64,000 nt of DNA from Paenibacillus plantiphilus (lineage in GTDB: Bacteria; Bacillota; Bacilli; Paenibacillales; Paenibacillaceae). The translations under genes and the position numbers were made by a program. Below, in pieces: positions 44,569 through 52,641 of the stretch; positions within the stretch are counted from its first letter, which is position 1; each line of letters opens with the position of its first letter. Location: positions 124,001-188,000 of the forward strand of contig NZ_CAKMMF010000009.1 in the NCBI RefSeq assembly GCF_927798095.1. Reading direction: 5' to 3'. Below the pieces are notes generated by a model, which saw nothing but the letters and a program-made list of their open reading frames with translations, was not told the origin of the DNA and searched no databases.

Positions 44569-44642
44569 ATGCCCAGGCGCCATCCCTTCTTGTCCGATTC
44601 ACTTCTGCCAAACTCTTCCCTCATTCGACACGCTTCAATTGT

Positions 44643-45902
44643 TCATTTATTGCTCTGCATCTCCCCCGGATGATTCCCAGCCTTTCCCCGAATCCTGACT
44701 GTGAACAGAAGAATACCTACAGTCATAGCGCCGCTTGCAATCAACAGCAGCTGGTCCCCATAACTGAACCTCCCGCTGCTGGTCCATTCCAGCAAGCCAT
44801 TGACGAACAAAACCAGCTCATTCACACAAAAACCGGTCAGGAAACACATATAGCCGATCCGCGCACCCCTGCTGCGATCCTCCAGCCACCCTTGCTGAAG
44901 AAACAGCGCCAAGCATAGAAAGCTTACAAATCCAAGCAAGGTCAGGTGCAAATAACCAATAACAATACTTCGTGATGCATAGATAAGCTCAGACAACCCG
45001 GGTATAGCTGACCCGATTTCCATCGTTGCTTTCATGAATAGCGCTAAGAAGGCGAGAACAGCAAATATTCCCGACCATCCTCTGAATAGCGTTGCCATTG
45101 AAGCTCTTGTCCGAATGACGATTAGGATGAGTATCATGACGGCCACCCATTGCAGCACTGCGCCGCTTGCAGCAGCTGCATGCCAGAAGGGATTCAGCTC
45201 CAACCATAGGACAGATAATAAGAAAGAAGGCAGCAAGGACGCTGCATAGAGTGCAAATTGCACATTGGCCAGCTTGATCGGGAAACGAATGCCCTTCTGC
45301 TCCAGCAGCCGGAAGAGAACGGCGATGAGCCCCAGCATAAACCAGCCATTATATTGAAAGTGCAGATAGAAATATATCGCCACATCGTACCAAGCACTCC
45401 CTTTAAGCTGGTTAGCGCTAAGAATAGCCAGCATCCACGGCCCTAGAGAAGACAGGAACAAGCATAGCAAGCTGCCCTTCAAAAATTTGCTGGAGAGTGA
45501 GGCTCCTGCATTACTGTTACCGTCCCGCTTCAGCTGCCGCCAAACAAATATGCCAAACCAATAGGACAGCAAAATATGAATGGTCGAGCATGCAATGGAA
45601 AAGAGGCCATAGCCCTGCACCGTGAAAGAAATGAACATGCCTGCAATTGCAGCCTGTGTGGACCAGAACAATATTCTCAACTGCAAGCTTTCGCGAACGT
45701 CATTATGGAAGAACAGCGCAGCGATCAGCAGAAACAGCGCCGAATATCCCCATCCCAATAAAGCTGTATGCGAATGGGCATGCAGCAGATGCCCATAATC
45801 AAGCTGTGGCAGCGAAATAAAAGCAAAACTCCGCATCAGAACGCCCGTCGCCGCAGTAATCAACAAACAGAACAAGGAAAGCCTAATCCAGATCGTTCGC
45901 AT
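44643..45902 (-). CDS. Heme-copper-oxidase-like membrane protein (NnrS/NorB-related)
   Basis: 419 residues, about 12 transmembrane helices. Histidine motifs: HLLHAHSHTALLGWGYSALF in helix 2, HFQYNGWFMLGLI mid-chain and GYLHLTLLGFVSFL later, all typical of heme-binding positions in NorB-like and NnrS-like proteins. It lacks the full catalytic histidine set that I would expect of a true NO reductase. Between norZ and hemY in one operon, so it probably binds heme and helps NO respiration or protection. GAAGGAGG RBS. Confidence 0.6.
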   Translation of the reverse strand: MRTIWIRLSLFCLLITAATGVLMRSFAFISLPQLDYGHLLHAHSHTALLGWGYSALFLLIAALFFHNDVRESLQLRILFWSTQAAIAGMFISFTVQGYGLFSIACSTIHILLSYWFGIFVWRQLKRDGNSNAGASLSSKFLKGSLLCLFLSSLGPWMLAILSANQLKGSAWYDVAIYFYLHFQYNGWFMLGLIAVLFRLLEQKGIRFPIKLANVQFALYAASLLPSFLLSVLWLELNPFWHAAAASGAVLQWVAVMILILIVIRTRASMATLFRGWSGIFAVLAFLALFMKATMEIGSAIPGLSELIYASRSIVIGYLHLTLLGFVSFLCLALFLQQGWLEDRSRGARIGYMCFLTGFCVNELVLFVNGLLEWTSSGRFSYGDQLLLIASGAMTVGILLFTVRIRGKAGNHPGEMQSNK

Positions 45903-45974
45903 GATGCGCCTCCTTCTGCAATGAACACTTCGCCGCCAATTCCCGCTGCTGCATCAGACAGCCGCGAACGGACA

Positions 45975-48239
45975 TCACCTTTTTTCCTGAGTCAAATACG
46001 ATTTGCCCGTCTTCAGCCCGACAATAAACCATGCCAGCCCCACAATCCCCAAGGCGAATACCGTATCGCCAACAGCGCGGAACCAGACGAGATTCTGCAT
46101 CACATTCTCATGAAGAAATTCTGCCGAGCGCGCATACCACATCCCATGCTCCATGCTGGCGATGGTTTGGAGAATACCGACTGGGAGCAGGCTCGTTACC
46201 CCCATCAGCAGCAGACCAATGTTCATGGACCAGAAGGAGAAGCGCAGCAGCCTTGTTTTCCAGGTCCGTTGACCTGTTAGCCCGCGCAGGCAGAACAGCA
46301 TCAGACCGATTCCGAGCATCCCGTATACACCGAACAGAGCTGTATGCGCATGAAGCGGCGTCGTATTGAGACCCTGCATATAGTACAGCGCAATAGGCGG
46401 ATTGATCAGGAAACCGAAGACACCAGCACCCAGCAGATTCCAGAACGAAACAGCGACGAAGAAATAGATCGGCCACTTATAACGCTCGACCCATGCCTTG
46501 GCTCTCTTATGCTTCAAATTCTCATAAGCCTCGAATCCGATCAGCAGCAAAGGAACAACCTCCAGCGCGCTGAACACAGCACCAAAAGCCAATACCCCTT
46601 CAGGCGTTCCGGCAAAATAAAGATGATGAAACGTTCCGATAATCCCCCCGAATAAGAAGATAATCGTGGAGAACAGGACGGAAGAGGTCGCCGTAGCTAC
46701 CCGAATCAACCCCATTCTTGAGAATAGGAACGCAATGACGACAGCTGCAAAAACCTCGAAGAAGCCCTCCACCCAGAGATGCACAACCCACCAGCGCCAA
46801 TAGGTCGATATGGATAGATGCGTATTCTGTCCCCACATTAAGCCTGGCATATAGAAGACCGGAATCGCTACCGATGCGATCAGGAATAGCGTCAGGAGAT
46901 GTCTGTTCTCGCCCTTCTTCTTCAGAGCTGGCCAGATCGCTCTTGCCATGAGGAAGAACCAGAGGAATAGCCCGACAGTCAGGAAGATTTGCCATACCCT
47001 GCCCAAATCCACATATTCGAAGCCTTGATGGCCAAAGTAAAAATTATGAGACAAATTGCCGATGTAGCCTTTGACAGCCGCCCATTCCCCGACCATGGAA
47101 CCAACGACAATGATCAGCAGACAGGTGAACAGGACATTGACGCCCAAGCGCTGATGCTTAGGTTCATGGCCAGAGACAGCGGGCCCAATATATAATCCGG
47201 TTGCAAGCCAGGCTGTCGCTATCCAAAAAATAGCCAGCTGCTGATGCCATGTCCGTGTAACAGCGTATGGAAACCACTCCGCCAGCGGAATGCCATAGAA
47301 GCTGTTGCCTTCTACCGCATAATGCGCGGTCAGAGCGCCCAGTCCTACCTGCACGACGATAAGCGCGGTCACGATCCAGAAAAACTTCATCGTCGCTCGC
47401 ATCGACGGGGTCGCTTTTATCGCCAGCAGCGGATCTTGGAGTGGGGCCGCGTGCTCATCCTCCTGTCCCTCCTTGCCTTTTTGGGCAGCAAAATACCACG
47501 CCAGAGCACCTACACCACCTATTAGCAGAATGACACTGACAATCGACCATATAAGCGATGAGCTGGTCGGCACATTATCAATAAGCGGCTCCCCGGGCCA
47601 GTTGTTCGTATAAGTAATCGATGCCCCCTCGCGATTAGTTGACGTTGACCATGATGCCCAGAAGAAAAATGCCGACAGCTTCTCCCGATCCGCCATGCTT
47701 GCAATCGTATTCGCAGGCAGAGCAATCTGCTCGCGATACACGGCCATAGCGGGATCATCACCGAACACTTTACTGTAATAATCGCTAAGCGCCTGTATAG
47801 CTTCCGCTCTCGTTTCAGAGACTACAATTTCCTCCGTCTGCTTATCGTACGTATTGCTCCGTATTTCCACTTTAAGAAGTGCCTTCAATTCCGCCTGCTT
47901 CTCTACAGAAAGACGATCATAATCCATGCTGTACTTCGTGTTCGACCATGAATTCAGAATCCAGACAAGCTCGCGATGCAGCCAATCAGCCGTCCAGTCA
48001 GGCGCTACATAGGAGCCGTGTCCCCATATGCTGCCGACCTCCTGTCCCCCCATGCGCTGCCAAATATTTTGACCATCCTCAATATCCTCTCGTGTGTATA
48101 TAACCTCGCCGGATTGTGTGACAATGCGCTCAGGTATCGGAGGCTTCTCCTGATAAATTTCACCACCGTAATACAGCAGAACAGCAAACGAACCAACAAA
48201 TACGAGCGTCAATACAATCCATAGCTTCTTATAAAGCAT
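45975..48239 (-). CDS. norZ: Quinol-dependent nitric oxide reductase
   Basis: 754 residues, the qNOR length, with an N-terminal periplasmic domain fused to the NorB-like 12-helix core. Landmarks: REDIEDGQNIWQRMGGQEVG, WVLHLWVEGFFEVFAA-like WWVVHLWVEGFFEVFAAVVI, and GTFHHLYFAG as part of the binuclear FeB/heme b3 centre. QHQLAIFWIATAW-like TWHQQLAIFWIATAW is the low-spin heme region. Reduces 2 NO to N2O using menaquinol. First large gene after the radical SAM gene in an FNR-driven operon, 34 bp downstream of it. Confidence 0.9.
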   Translation of the reverse strand: MLYKKLWIVLTLVFVGSFAVLLYYGGEIYQEKPPIPERIVTQSGEVIYTREDIEDGQNIWQRMGGQEVGSIWGHGSYVAPDWTADWLHRELVWILNSWSNTKYSMDYDRLSVEKQAELKALLKVEIRSNTYDKQTEEIVVSETRAEAIQALSDYYSKVFGDDPAMAVYREQIALPANTIASMADREKLSAFFFWASWSTSTNREGASITYTNNWPGEPLIDNVPTSSSLIWSIVSVILLIGGVGALAWYFAAQKGKEGQEDEHAAPLQDPLLAIKATPSMRATMKFFWIVTALIVVQVGLGALTAHYAVEGNSFYGIPLAEWFPYAVTRTWHQQLAIFWIATAWLATGLYIGPAVSGHEPKHQRLGVNVLFTCLLIIVVGSMVGEWAAVKGYIGNLSHNFYFGHQGFEYVDLGRVWQIFLTVGLFLWFFLMARAIWPALKKKGENRHLLTLFLIASVAIPVFYMPGLMWGQNTHLSISTYWRWWVVHLWVEGFFEVFAAVVIAFLFSRMGLIRVATATSSVLFSTIIFLFGGIIGTFHHLYFAGTPEGVLAFGAVFSALEVVPLLLIGFEAYENLKHKRAKAWVERYKWPIYFFVAVSFWNLLGAGVFGFLINPPIALYYMQGLNTTPLHAHTALFGVYGMLGIGLMLFCLRGLTGQRTWKTRLLRFSFWSMNIGLLLMGVTSLLPVGILQTIASMEHGMWYARSAEFLHENVMQNLVWFRAVGDTVFALGIVGLAWFIVGLKTGKSYLTQEKR

Positions 48240-48272
48240 CTTTACGTCACCACCTGAATGAGATTATTTGAT

Positions 48273-49370
48273 CTAAATCGAGGACAGCCTCTTCGGTACA
48301 TAGGAGCAATAAGGATCGCTCTCCAGATAATCATGCGTAACAGCATACGCACGCGCACGCGAGCCGCCGCACAGCGCCTTGAATTCACAAACACCGCATT
48401 TGCCCTTCAATAGAGAACGGTCGCGGAGCTCCTTCATAATTGGAGAATGACGATAAATGTCTGTGAGCGGCTGCTCCCTCACATTCCCGCAGCGAACGGG
48501 TAGAAATCCGCTCGGATACACATCGCCAGTATGGCTGATGAACACAAAACCGTCTCCATCGTTCACGCCCTTATGCGCTCTTCCCAGCAGATCGGCTCGT
48601 TTGATCCCTGCCTCGGCCGTCCCCTGCTCGCCCTGCCGCAGCTTCTCCTGTACGAACACCCTCCGATAATGAGGCGCTTCTGTTGCTTTGACCCCATAGG
48701 GCATTCGCTGCTGCACCTGACATAACCACTTCATCACATCCTCATGCTGCTGGGGAGTAATCATATCCTTCTCCATCCCTCTGCCAGTAGGGACAAGAAA
48801 GAAGACACTCCACAGCACGGCCCCCATCTCCTTCACCTTCTCCGAGATCTTCACCAGATCGTGAAGATTATAATTGGATACGGTCGTATTAACCTGGATC
48901 GGAATTTGCAGCTCCTGCAAATATTGAATGCCATTCATCGTGAGCGCATACGACCCCTTCGTCCCGCGAAAATGATCATGAATCTCCGCACTCGATCCAT
49001 CGAGACTGAAAGCCCAGCGGGATAGGCCAACGTCCTTGGCCTGCTGAATCGCTTTGCGCGTTACCTTAGGTGTTGCGCTAGGCGTCATCGACACGGACAG
49101 CTTCTTCACATCGATGGCATAGCGGGCAAGCTCAAACAGATCAGGCCGCATCAACGGATCACCGCCCGTAAAAACAAACAGCGGATTATCCATCATCGCG
49201 ATATCGTCAATCAGCCGCTTCCCCTCCTCGAACGAGAGCTGCCGCGGATCTGGCTTGTATTGCGCTTCAGCACGGCAATGCAAGCATTTCAAAGCACAAG
49301 CGCGCGTCACCTCCCAGATCACAATAAATGGATTCACCCCATAGTCTCTATCCTTGATCGCCGAATGCAT
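48273..49370 (-). CDS. Radical SAM/SPASM protein (TIGR04053-like, heme-maturation type)
   Basis: 365 residues; ATG 49370 follows ACAGGAGGG. Radical SAM site VTRACALKCLHCRAEAQ (CxxxCxxC), then FTGGDPLMRPDL. The C-terminal SPASM cysteines CGVCEFKALCGGSRARAYAV and DPYCSYVP end as in the AhbD/NirJ-related TIGR04053 group, often found with denitrification or heme genes. It may modify heme or assist NO reductase maturation; the exact reaction is not known. Leads the norZ-hemY operon behind a perfect FNR box. Confidence 0.75.
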   Translation of the reverse strand: MHSAIKDRDYGVNPFIVIWEVTRACALKCLHCRAEAQYKPDPRQLSFEEGKRLIDDIAMMDNPLFVFTGGDPLMRPDLFELARYAIDVKKLSVSMTPSATPKVTRKAIQQAKDVGLSRWAFSLDGSSAEIHDHFRGTKGSYALTMNGIQYLQELQIPIQVNTTVSNYNLHDLVKISEKVKEMGAVLWSVFFLVPTGRGMEKDMITPQQHEDVMKWLCQVQQRMPYGVKATEAPHYRRVFVQEKLRQGEQGTAEAGIKRADLLGRAHKGVNDGDGFVFISHTGDVYPSGFLPVRCGNVREQPLTDIYRHSPIMKELRDRSLLKGKCGVCEFKALCGGSRARAYAVTHDYLESDPYCSYVPKRLSSI

Positions 49371-49408
49371 AGCGTCCCTCCTGTAAGTAGCAGCATTTTC
49401 TCTCACTC

Positions 49409-49451
49409 ATCCTAAAGAAGAACATAGCAGCGCACTGTGAGGACGATCACA
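49409..49451 (-). promoter_or_regulatory. FNR box and -10 of the radical SAM-norZ-hemY operon
   Basis: TGTGA-ggacga-TCACA (49436-49451), a perfect FNR consensus. The hexamer TAGGAT on the minus strand is 29.5-34.5 bases from the box centre, which places +1 near -41.5, the class II activation geometry. Confidence 0.75.
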
Positions 49452-49505
49452 TCTCATTGGCATACTCTAAAAAATAGAGCAAAAGTTTTACAAATCTTCG
49501 GAAAG

Positions 49506-49548
49506 TGTGCTGCCTGTCACAGTTCTCATTCCACCGTTGCGGTACATT
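49506..49548 (+). promoter_or_regulatory. FNR box and -10 of nirK
   Basis: TGTGC-tgcctg-TCACA (one mismatch, 49506-49521) with TACATT at 49543-49548, the same centre-to--10 distance as the divergent promoter. Confidence 0.65.
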
Positions 49549-49590
49549 GATAACAGAACGCGAAGCAATCACCAATAGCGCTCACATTCT

Positions 49591-49606
49591 TGTGAAATAA
49601 ATCACA
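49591..49606 (+). promoter_or_regulatory. Second FNR-like box inside the nirK leader
   Basis: TGTGA-aataaa-TCACA, perfect consensus, but downstream of the predicted start and 20 bases before the nirK ATG. Position suits repression or a roadblock rather than activation. Confidence 0.6.
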
Positions 49607-49625
49607 TAATAGAAGGGTGATCAAC

Positions 49626-50609
49626 ATGCTTAAGCTATCGAGATACGCAATTACACTGGCAGCAGTCTCTATCCTGTTCCTGGCATCCTGTGAAGGCAAT
49701 GTCACTGAGCAGGTACAGACCGAGAAAGTCAATTCCGAGCAGCGAATCAACCAGCCCCCCGTTCAGCCCATCATCACAAGAGAAGGCCAAGCTGTACATA
49801 TCGAGATGACCGCACAAGTAACAGATGTGGAAATATCGAAGGGTGTATTCTACAACGCTTGGACCTTCAACGGAACCGTCCCCGGCCCCATACTTCGGGT
49901 AAAGGAGGGTGATACGATCCATTTTACATTGCGAAATATGGACCCTGAAGTTCCGCATTCCATGGATTTCCATGCCGTACATGCAGCGCCGAGCAAGAAG
50001 TTCATCGATATTATGCCAGGCGAGCAAGGCACATTCAGCTATCCCGCGAACACACCTGGCGTATTCATGTATCATTGCGGGACAAAGCCTGTGCTTGCTC
50101 ATATTGCGAATGGCATGTATGGGGTGATCATCGTTGAGCCGAAGGACGGCTATCCATCGGATAAGGAGATCGACCGCGAGTACACCATCGTGCAGAGTGA
50201 ATGGTACAAGGAGAAGGACTTCGAGGACTTTATGAATGGAGAGCCGGAATATGTCGTATTCAACGGAAATGATTTCACTTTAAGCGAGCAGCCTCTACTG
50301 GCCAAGGTTGGCGATACCGTGCGTTTGTACGTCAATAATGTAGGTCCCAATGAAGTCTCGTCCTTCCATATCGTTGGTACGATTATGGATCGCGTCTATA
50401 TCGACGGCAATCCGCGCAATGTGTTGTATGGCATGCAAACCGTTCTGCTGCCGGCCAGCGGTGGCGCGATCGTAGAGTTCACCGTAACCGAAGAAGGCGA
50501 CTATCCGATCGTCACCCATCAGTTCGATCATGCCTCCAAGGGTGCTGTCGCGATTCTGCGCGTAACAGCGGACGGGCTGGACAACGGAGAAGCTGCTATG
50601 GGTCATTGA
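49626..50609 (+). CDS. nirK: Copper-containing nitrite reductase, lipoprotein
   Basis: 327 residues. Lipoprotein signal ending LFLASC (lipobox), so anchored outside the membrane as usual in Gram-positives. Two cupredoxin domains. Type 1 and type 2 copper ligands sit in PHSMDFHAVHAA, GVFMYHCGTKPVLAHIANGM and the late THQFDHASKG. Reduces nitrite to NO; the divergent qNOR removes the NO. AAGGG-containing RBS favours ATG 49626 over the GTG at 49617. Two FNR boxes precede it. Confidence 0.9.
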   Translation: MLKLSRYAITLAAVSILFLASCEGNVTEQVQTEKVNSEQRINQPPVQPIITREGQAVHIEMTAQVTDVEISKGVFYNAWTFNGTVPGPILRVKEGDTIHFTLRNMDPEVPHSMDFHAVHAAPSKKFIDIMPGEQGTFSYPANTPGVFMYHCGTKPVLAHIANGMYGVIIVEPKDGYPSDKEIDREYTIVQSEWYKEKDFEDFMNGEPEYVVFNGNDFTLSEQPLLAKVGDTVRLYVNNVGPNEVSSFHIVGTIMDRVYIDGNPRNVLYGMQTVLLPASGGAIVEFTVTEEGDYPIVTHQFDHASKGAVAILRVTADGLDNGEAAMGH

Positions 50610-50627
50610 TTGATACAAGCTAACGTA

Positions 50628-51809
50628 TCAACTAAATATCGTTACTTGCTTGCCATCATAATGAGAGTAGCCAATGCCCAGAAACTTTTGCTCTACCGGT
50701 TCCTCGCCCAAATCATATATATATACCAACTGCTGATTTGTTGCCAACCATTTATAAGAGAGCATGATATGTTTATCGACCACAAGTATTTTCTCGTCTG
50801 AAGACAAAATCACCACAAATTGATTCGTTTGCAAATCCAACAGAGCATATCTTTCATGATCAAGTGTTTCGATGGAATAGAGTTTTCCATCCATGTATAC
50901 AGGACTTCTTAATATAGATTCATATTCGAATCGCGTTTGCTTACCCGAATGGATGTCATATTCTATGCTTGTCGTTCTGTTTTCTTCAAAGTCCACCATC
51001 GTGTAGTTTATTTTCGTTTCATTGCCGCCATACGAAATAATAGACTTATGCAACGAACATCTCTCCATCATTTGCTTGTCCGTCACTTCAAGGGGCAGTC
51101 CTGATTTCAATCTGCGGAAAAAGCTGTCCCTCTCGAAGATGACAACATGTTCCATTAAATCCACCTCTAGGTTACGCCCATTCCTCCTGTTTTCCCAAAT
51201 CTCGTATTTTTTTGTCCAGATACATCCGCCTGTTATGAGAACGATTTCTTCTCTGTTTGGAGCGGGCTGCGCATCTCCTATCGTCATAATAGTTTCGATT
51301 CCACAAAAGGAGTCGATTCCAAAATCAGGTGCAATGCTGCAATATGTCTTTTCTTCAAAATCAATAAGCAGCAAATGCGTTGTCTTATACGTTTTCGAAG
51401 TCGAGCAGCCAAATAGGCAATAACGATCATCGATACCTCTCATTTCTGTTCGATATACGGTTGCATTTCCAACAACATCGGCTAGTGGAACCGTAATTTG
51501 TGATGAGCGAGCATGACTGAATCCCAGGCTATGAATATGCAGAAGCGTCTTCTCATGCGAGAACCGAGCATAATAAAACCTGCCCTTCCAAAGCAGACCA
51601 CAGAAATTCTCTGCCAGGTAGGGAATCTCATACGTTTCAATCGTATTAGATATGGTGTTGTGAATGAGCAGCTTTATAACAATCCCTTTCCCTGCTTCTA
51701 AATTCTCGATGTTGTCAATATCTAAACGATAGATGTTCTTCTCCTCATAGCCGCCTAGAAAGAAAATTCCCTGATCATAAAATCCATTCACACGTAAAAT
51801 ATTGAGCAT
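50628..51809 (-). CDS. Beta-rich protein of unknown function
   Basis: 393 residues (ATG 51809, six bases after GGCAGGGA). No signal peptide. Repeated strand patterns with aromatic residues (NGFYDQGIFFLGGYEEKNIY, VYMDGKLYSIETLDHERYAL, HYDGKQVTIF) suggest a beta-propeller-like fold. Convergent with nirK, 18 bp apart. No motif links it to denitrification; it may be unrelated to its neighbours. Confidence 0.55.
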   Translation of the reverse strand: MLNILRVNGFYDQGIFFLGGYEEKNIYRLDIDNIENLEAGKGIVIKLLIHNTISNTIETYEIPYLAENFCGLLWKGRFYYARFSHEKTLLHIHSLGFSHARSSQITVPLADVVGNATVYRTEMRGIDDRYCLFGCSTSKTYKTTHLLLIDFEEKTYCSIAPDFGIDSFCGIETIMTIGDAQPAPNREEIVLITGGCIWTKKYEIWENRRNGRNLEVDLMEHVVIFERDSFFRRLKSGLPLEVTDKQMMERCSLHKSIISYGGNETKINYTMVDFEENRTTSIEYDIHSGKQTRFEYESILRSPVYMDGKLYSIETLDHERYALLDLQTNQFVVILSSDEKILVVDKHIMLSYKWLATNQQLVYIYDLGEEPVEQKFLGIGYSHYDGKQVTIFS

Positions 51810-51843
51810 GATCATTCCCTGCCTTATATCATAAAATAAATAA

Positions 51844-51870
51844 CCCTAACCAATATAACATTAGTTAGGG
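51844..51870 (-). terminator. Terminator of the nitrate reductase operon
   Basis: CCCTAAC...GTTAGGG hairpin followed on the minus strand by a T-rich tract (ttatttatttt). Confidence 0.6.
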
Positions 51871-51954
51871 ATTTCCTTACTATTTTTATATAAAAAAGCA
51901 TTCTATAAGCAGCTTGTGCACGACGAGCAGTTCGGCTACGCTTGTCTTAATCAA

Positions 51955-52003
51955 CGACGAGGCCGCCCCGCCGGCAATTGCCAGGTCGGGGACAGCCTCG
52001 TCG
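51955..52003 (-). terminator. GC-rich hairpin at end of nitrate reductase operon
   Basis: CGACGAGGC...GCCTCGTCG with further internal pairing (ccccg/cgggg). It starts just after the 98-residue gene's stop. No U-tract; it may protect the 3' end. Confidence 0.55.
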
Positions 52004-52008
52004 CTCGT

Positions 52009-52305
52009 TCATTCTCTGGATGAGAAGCGCATCTTATAAATAAGCTTGGCGTTGTCATCATTCGAGATGAAGACCGCACCCGCTTCCGACTCCTCCAACC
52101 GCGTCCTGTCATCTTCGAACACGGGAATGGCCAGAAACTGCACCTCGGTGAAATAGAACTGCAGGTGGGTGCGCTCATCCACCAATCTGACATGATGCAG
52201 CTGACGGCTCGATGTCGGAGCCAGAGGATCGCTGCCTGCATAATCCTCAATGATGACCTCCATCATTTTGCCGCAATAGGCTGCCAGACGACTCTCCCAA
52301 TTCAT
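52009..52305 (-). CDS. Small conserved-looking protein of the nitrate reductase operon
   Basis: 98 residues: MNWESRLAAYCGKMMEVIIE, then HHVRLVDERTHLQFYFTEVQ and FISNDDNAKLIYKMRF. Soluble, no signal peptide, one Cys. Three bases separate it from the preceding gene, so it belongs to the operon. No family recognised. Possible accessory or assembly factor. Confidence 0.55.
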   Translation of the reverse strand: MNWESRLAAYCGKMMEVIIEDYAGSDPLAPTSSRQLHHVRLVDERTHLQFYFTEVQFLAIPVFEDDRTRLEESEAGAVFISNDDNAKLIYKMRFSSRE

Positions 52306-52308
52306 CCT

Positions 52309-52641
52309 TCATCCCCCCTTCTTCATACAGCAGCTGCCTGCATTTTCCTTGGGAACCACCTGAATGCGATAACCGCTCAGCCATTCCAGACTATTCCTCT
52401 CCATGCCTGCTTCCATATACGTGATAACATCCTGCTCTGAGCTCCATGTGGATAATCCGCTGATCTGAGCAACGGCGATATCCAGTCCCTCCTCCCTCTT
52501 CCGATCCACGTAACAAGGAACAGCGGATGCGGCGGAGGTTGAGAACAGCAGATCCAGCTCTGACTCTATTGTTGGAAAAGGTGGCGATTGCTCCGTCTGC
52601 GGCCGAATAAAGCATAAATCGACAATAAACTCATTAAGCAT
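52309..52641 (-). CDS. Small Cys-tailed protein of the nitrate reductase operon
   Basis: 110 residues. Start ATG 52641 inside the end of the narK gene, preceded by GAAGGAAG. Reads MLNEFIVDLCFIRPQTEQSP, then AVPCYVDRKREEGLDIAVAQ, and ends SCCMKKGG. Paired cysteines at the tail may bind metal or cofactor. No family recognised. Translational overlap argues for a role tied to NarK or to the reductase. Confidence 0.55.
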   Translation of the reverse strand: MLNEFIVDLCFIRPQTEQSPPFPTIESELDLLFSTSAASAVPCYVDRKREEGLDIAVAQISGLSTWSSEQDVITYMEAGMERNSLEWLSGYRIQVVPKENAGSCCMKKGG

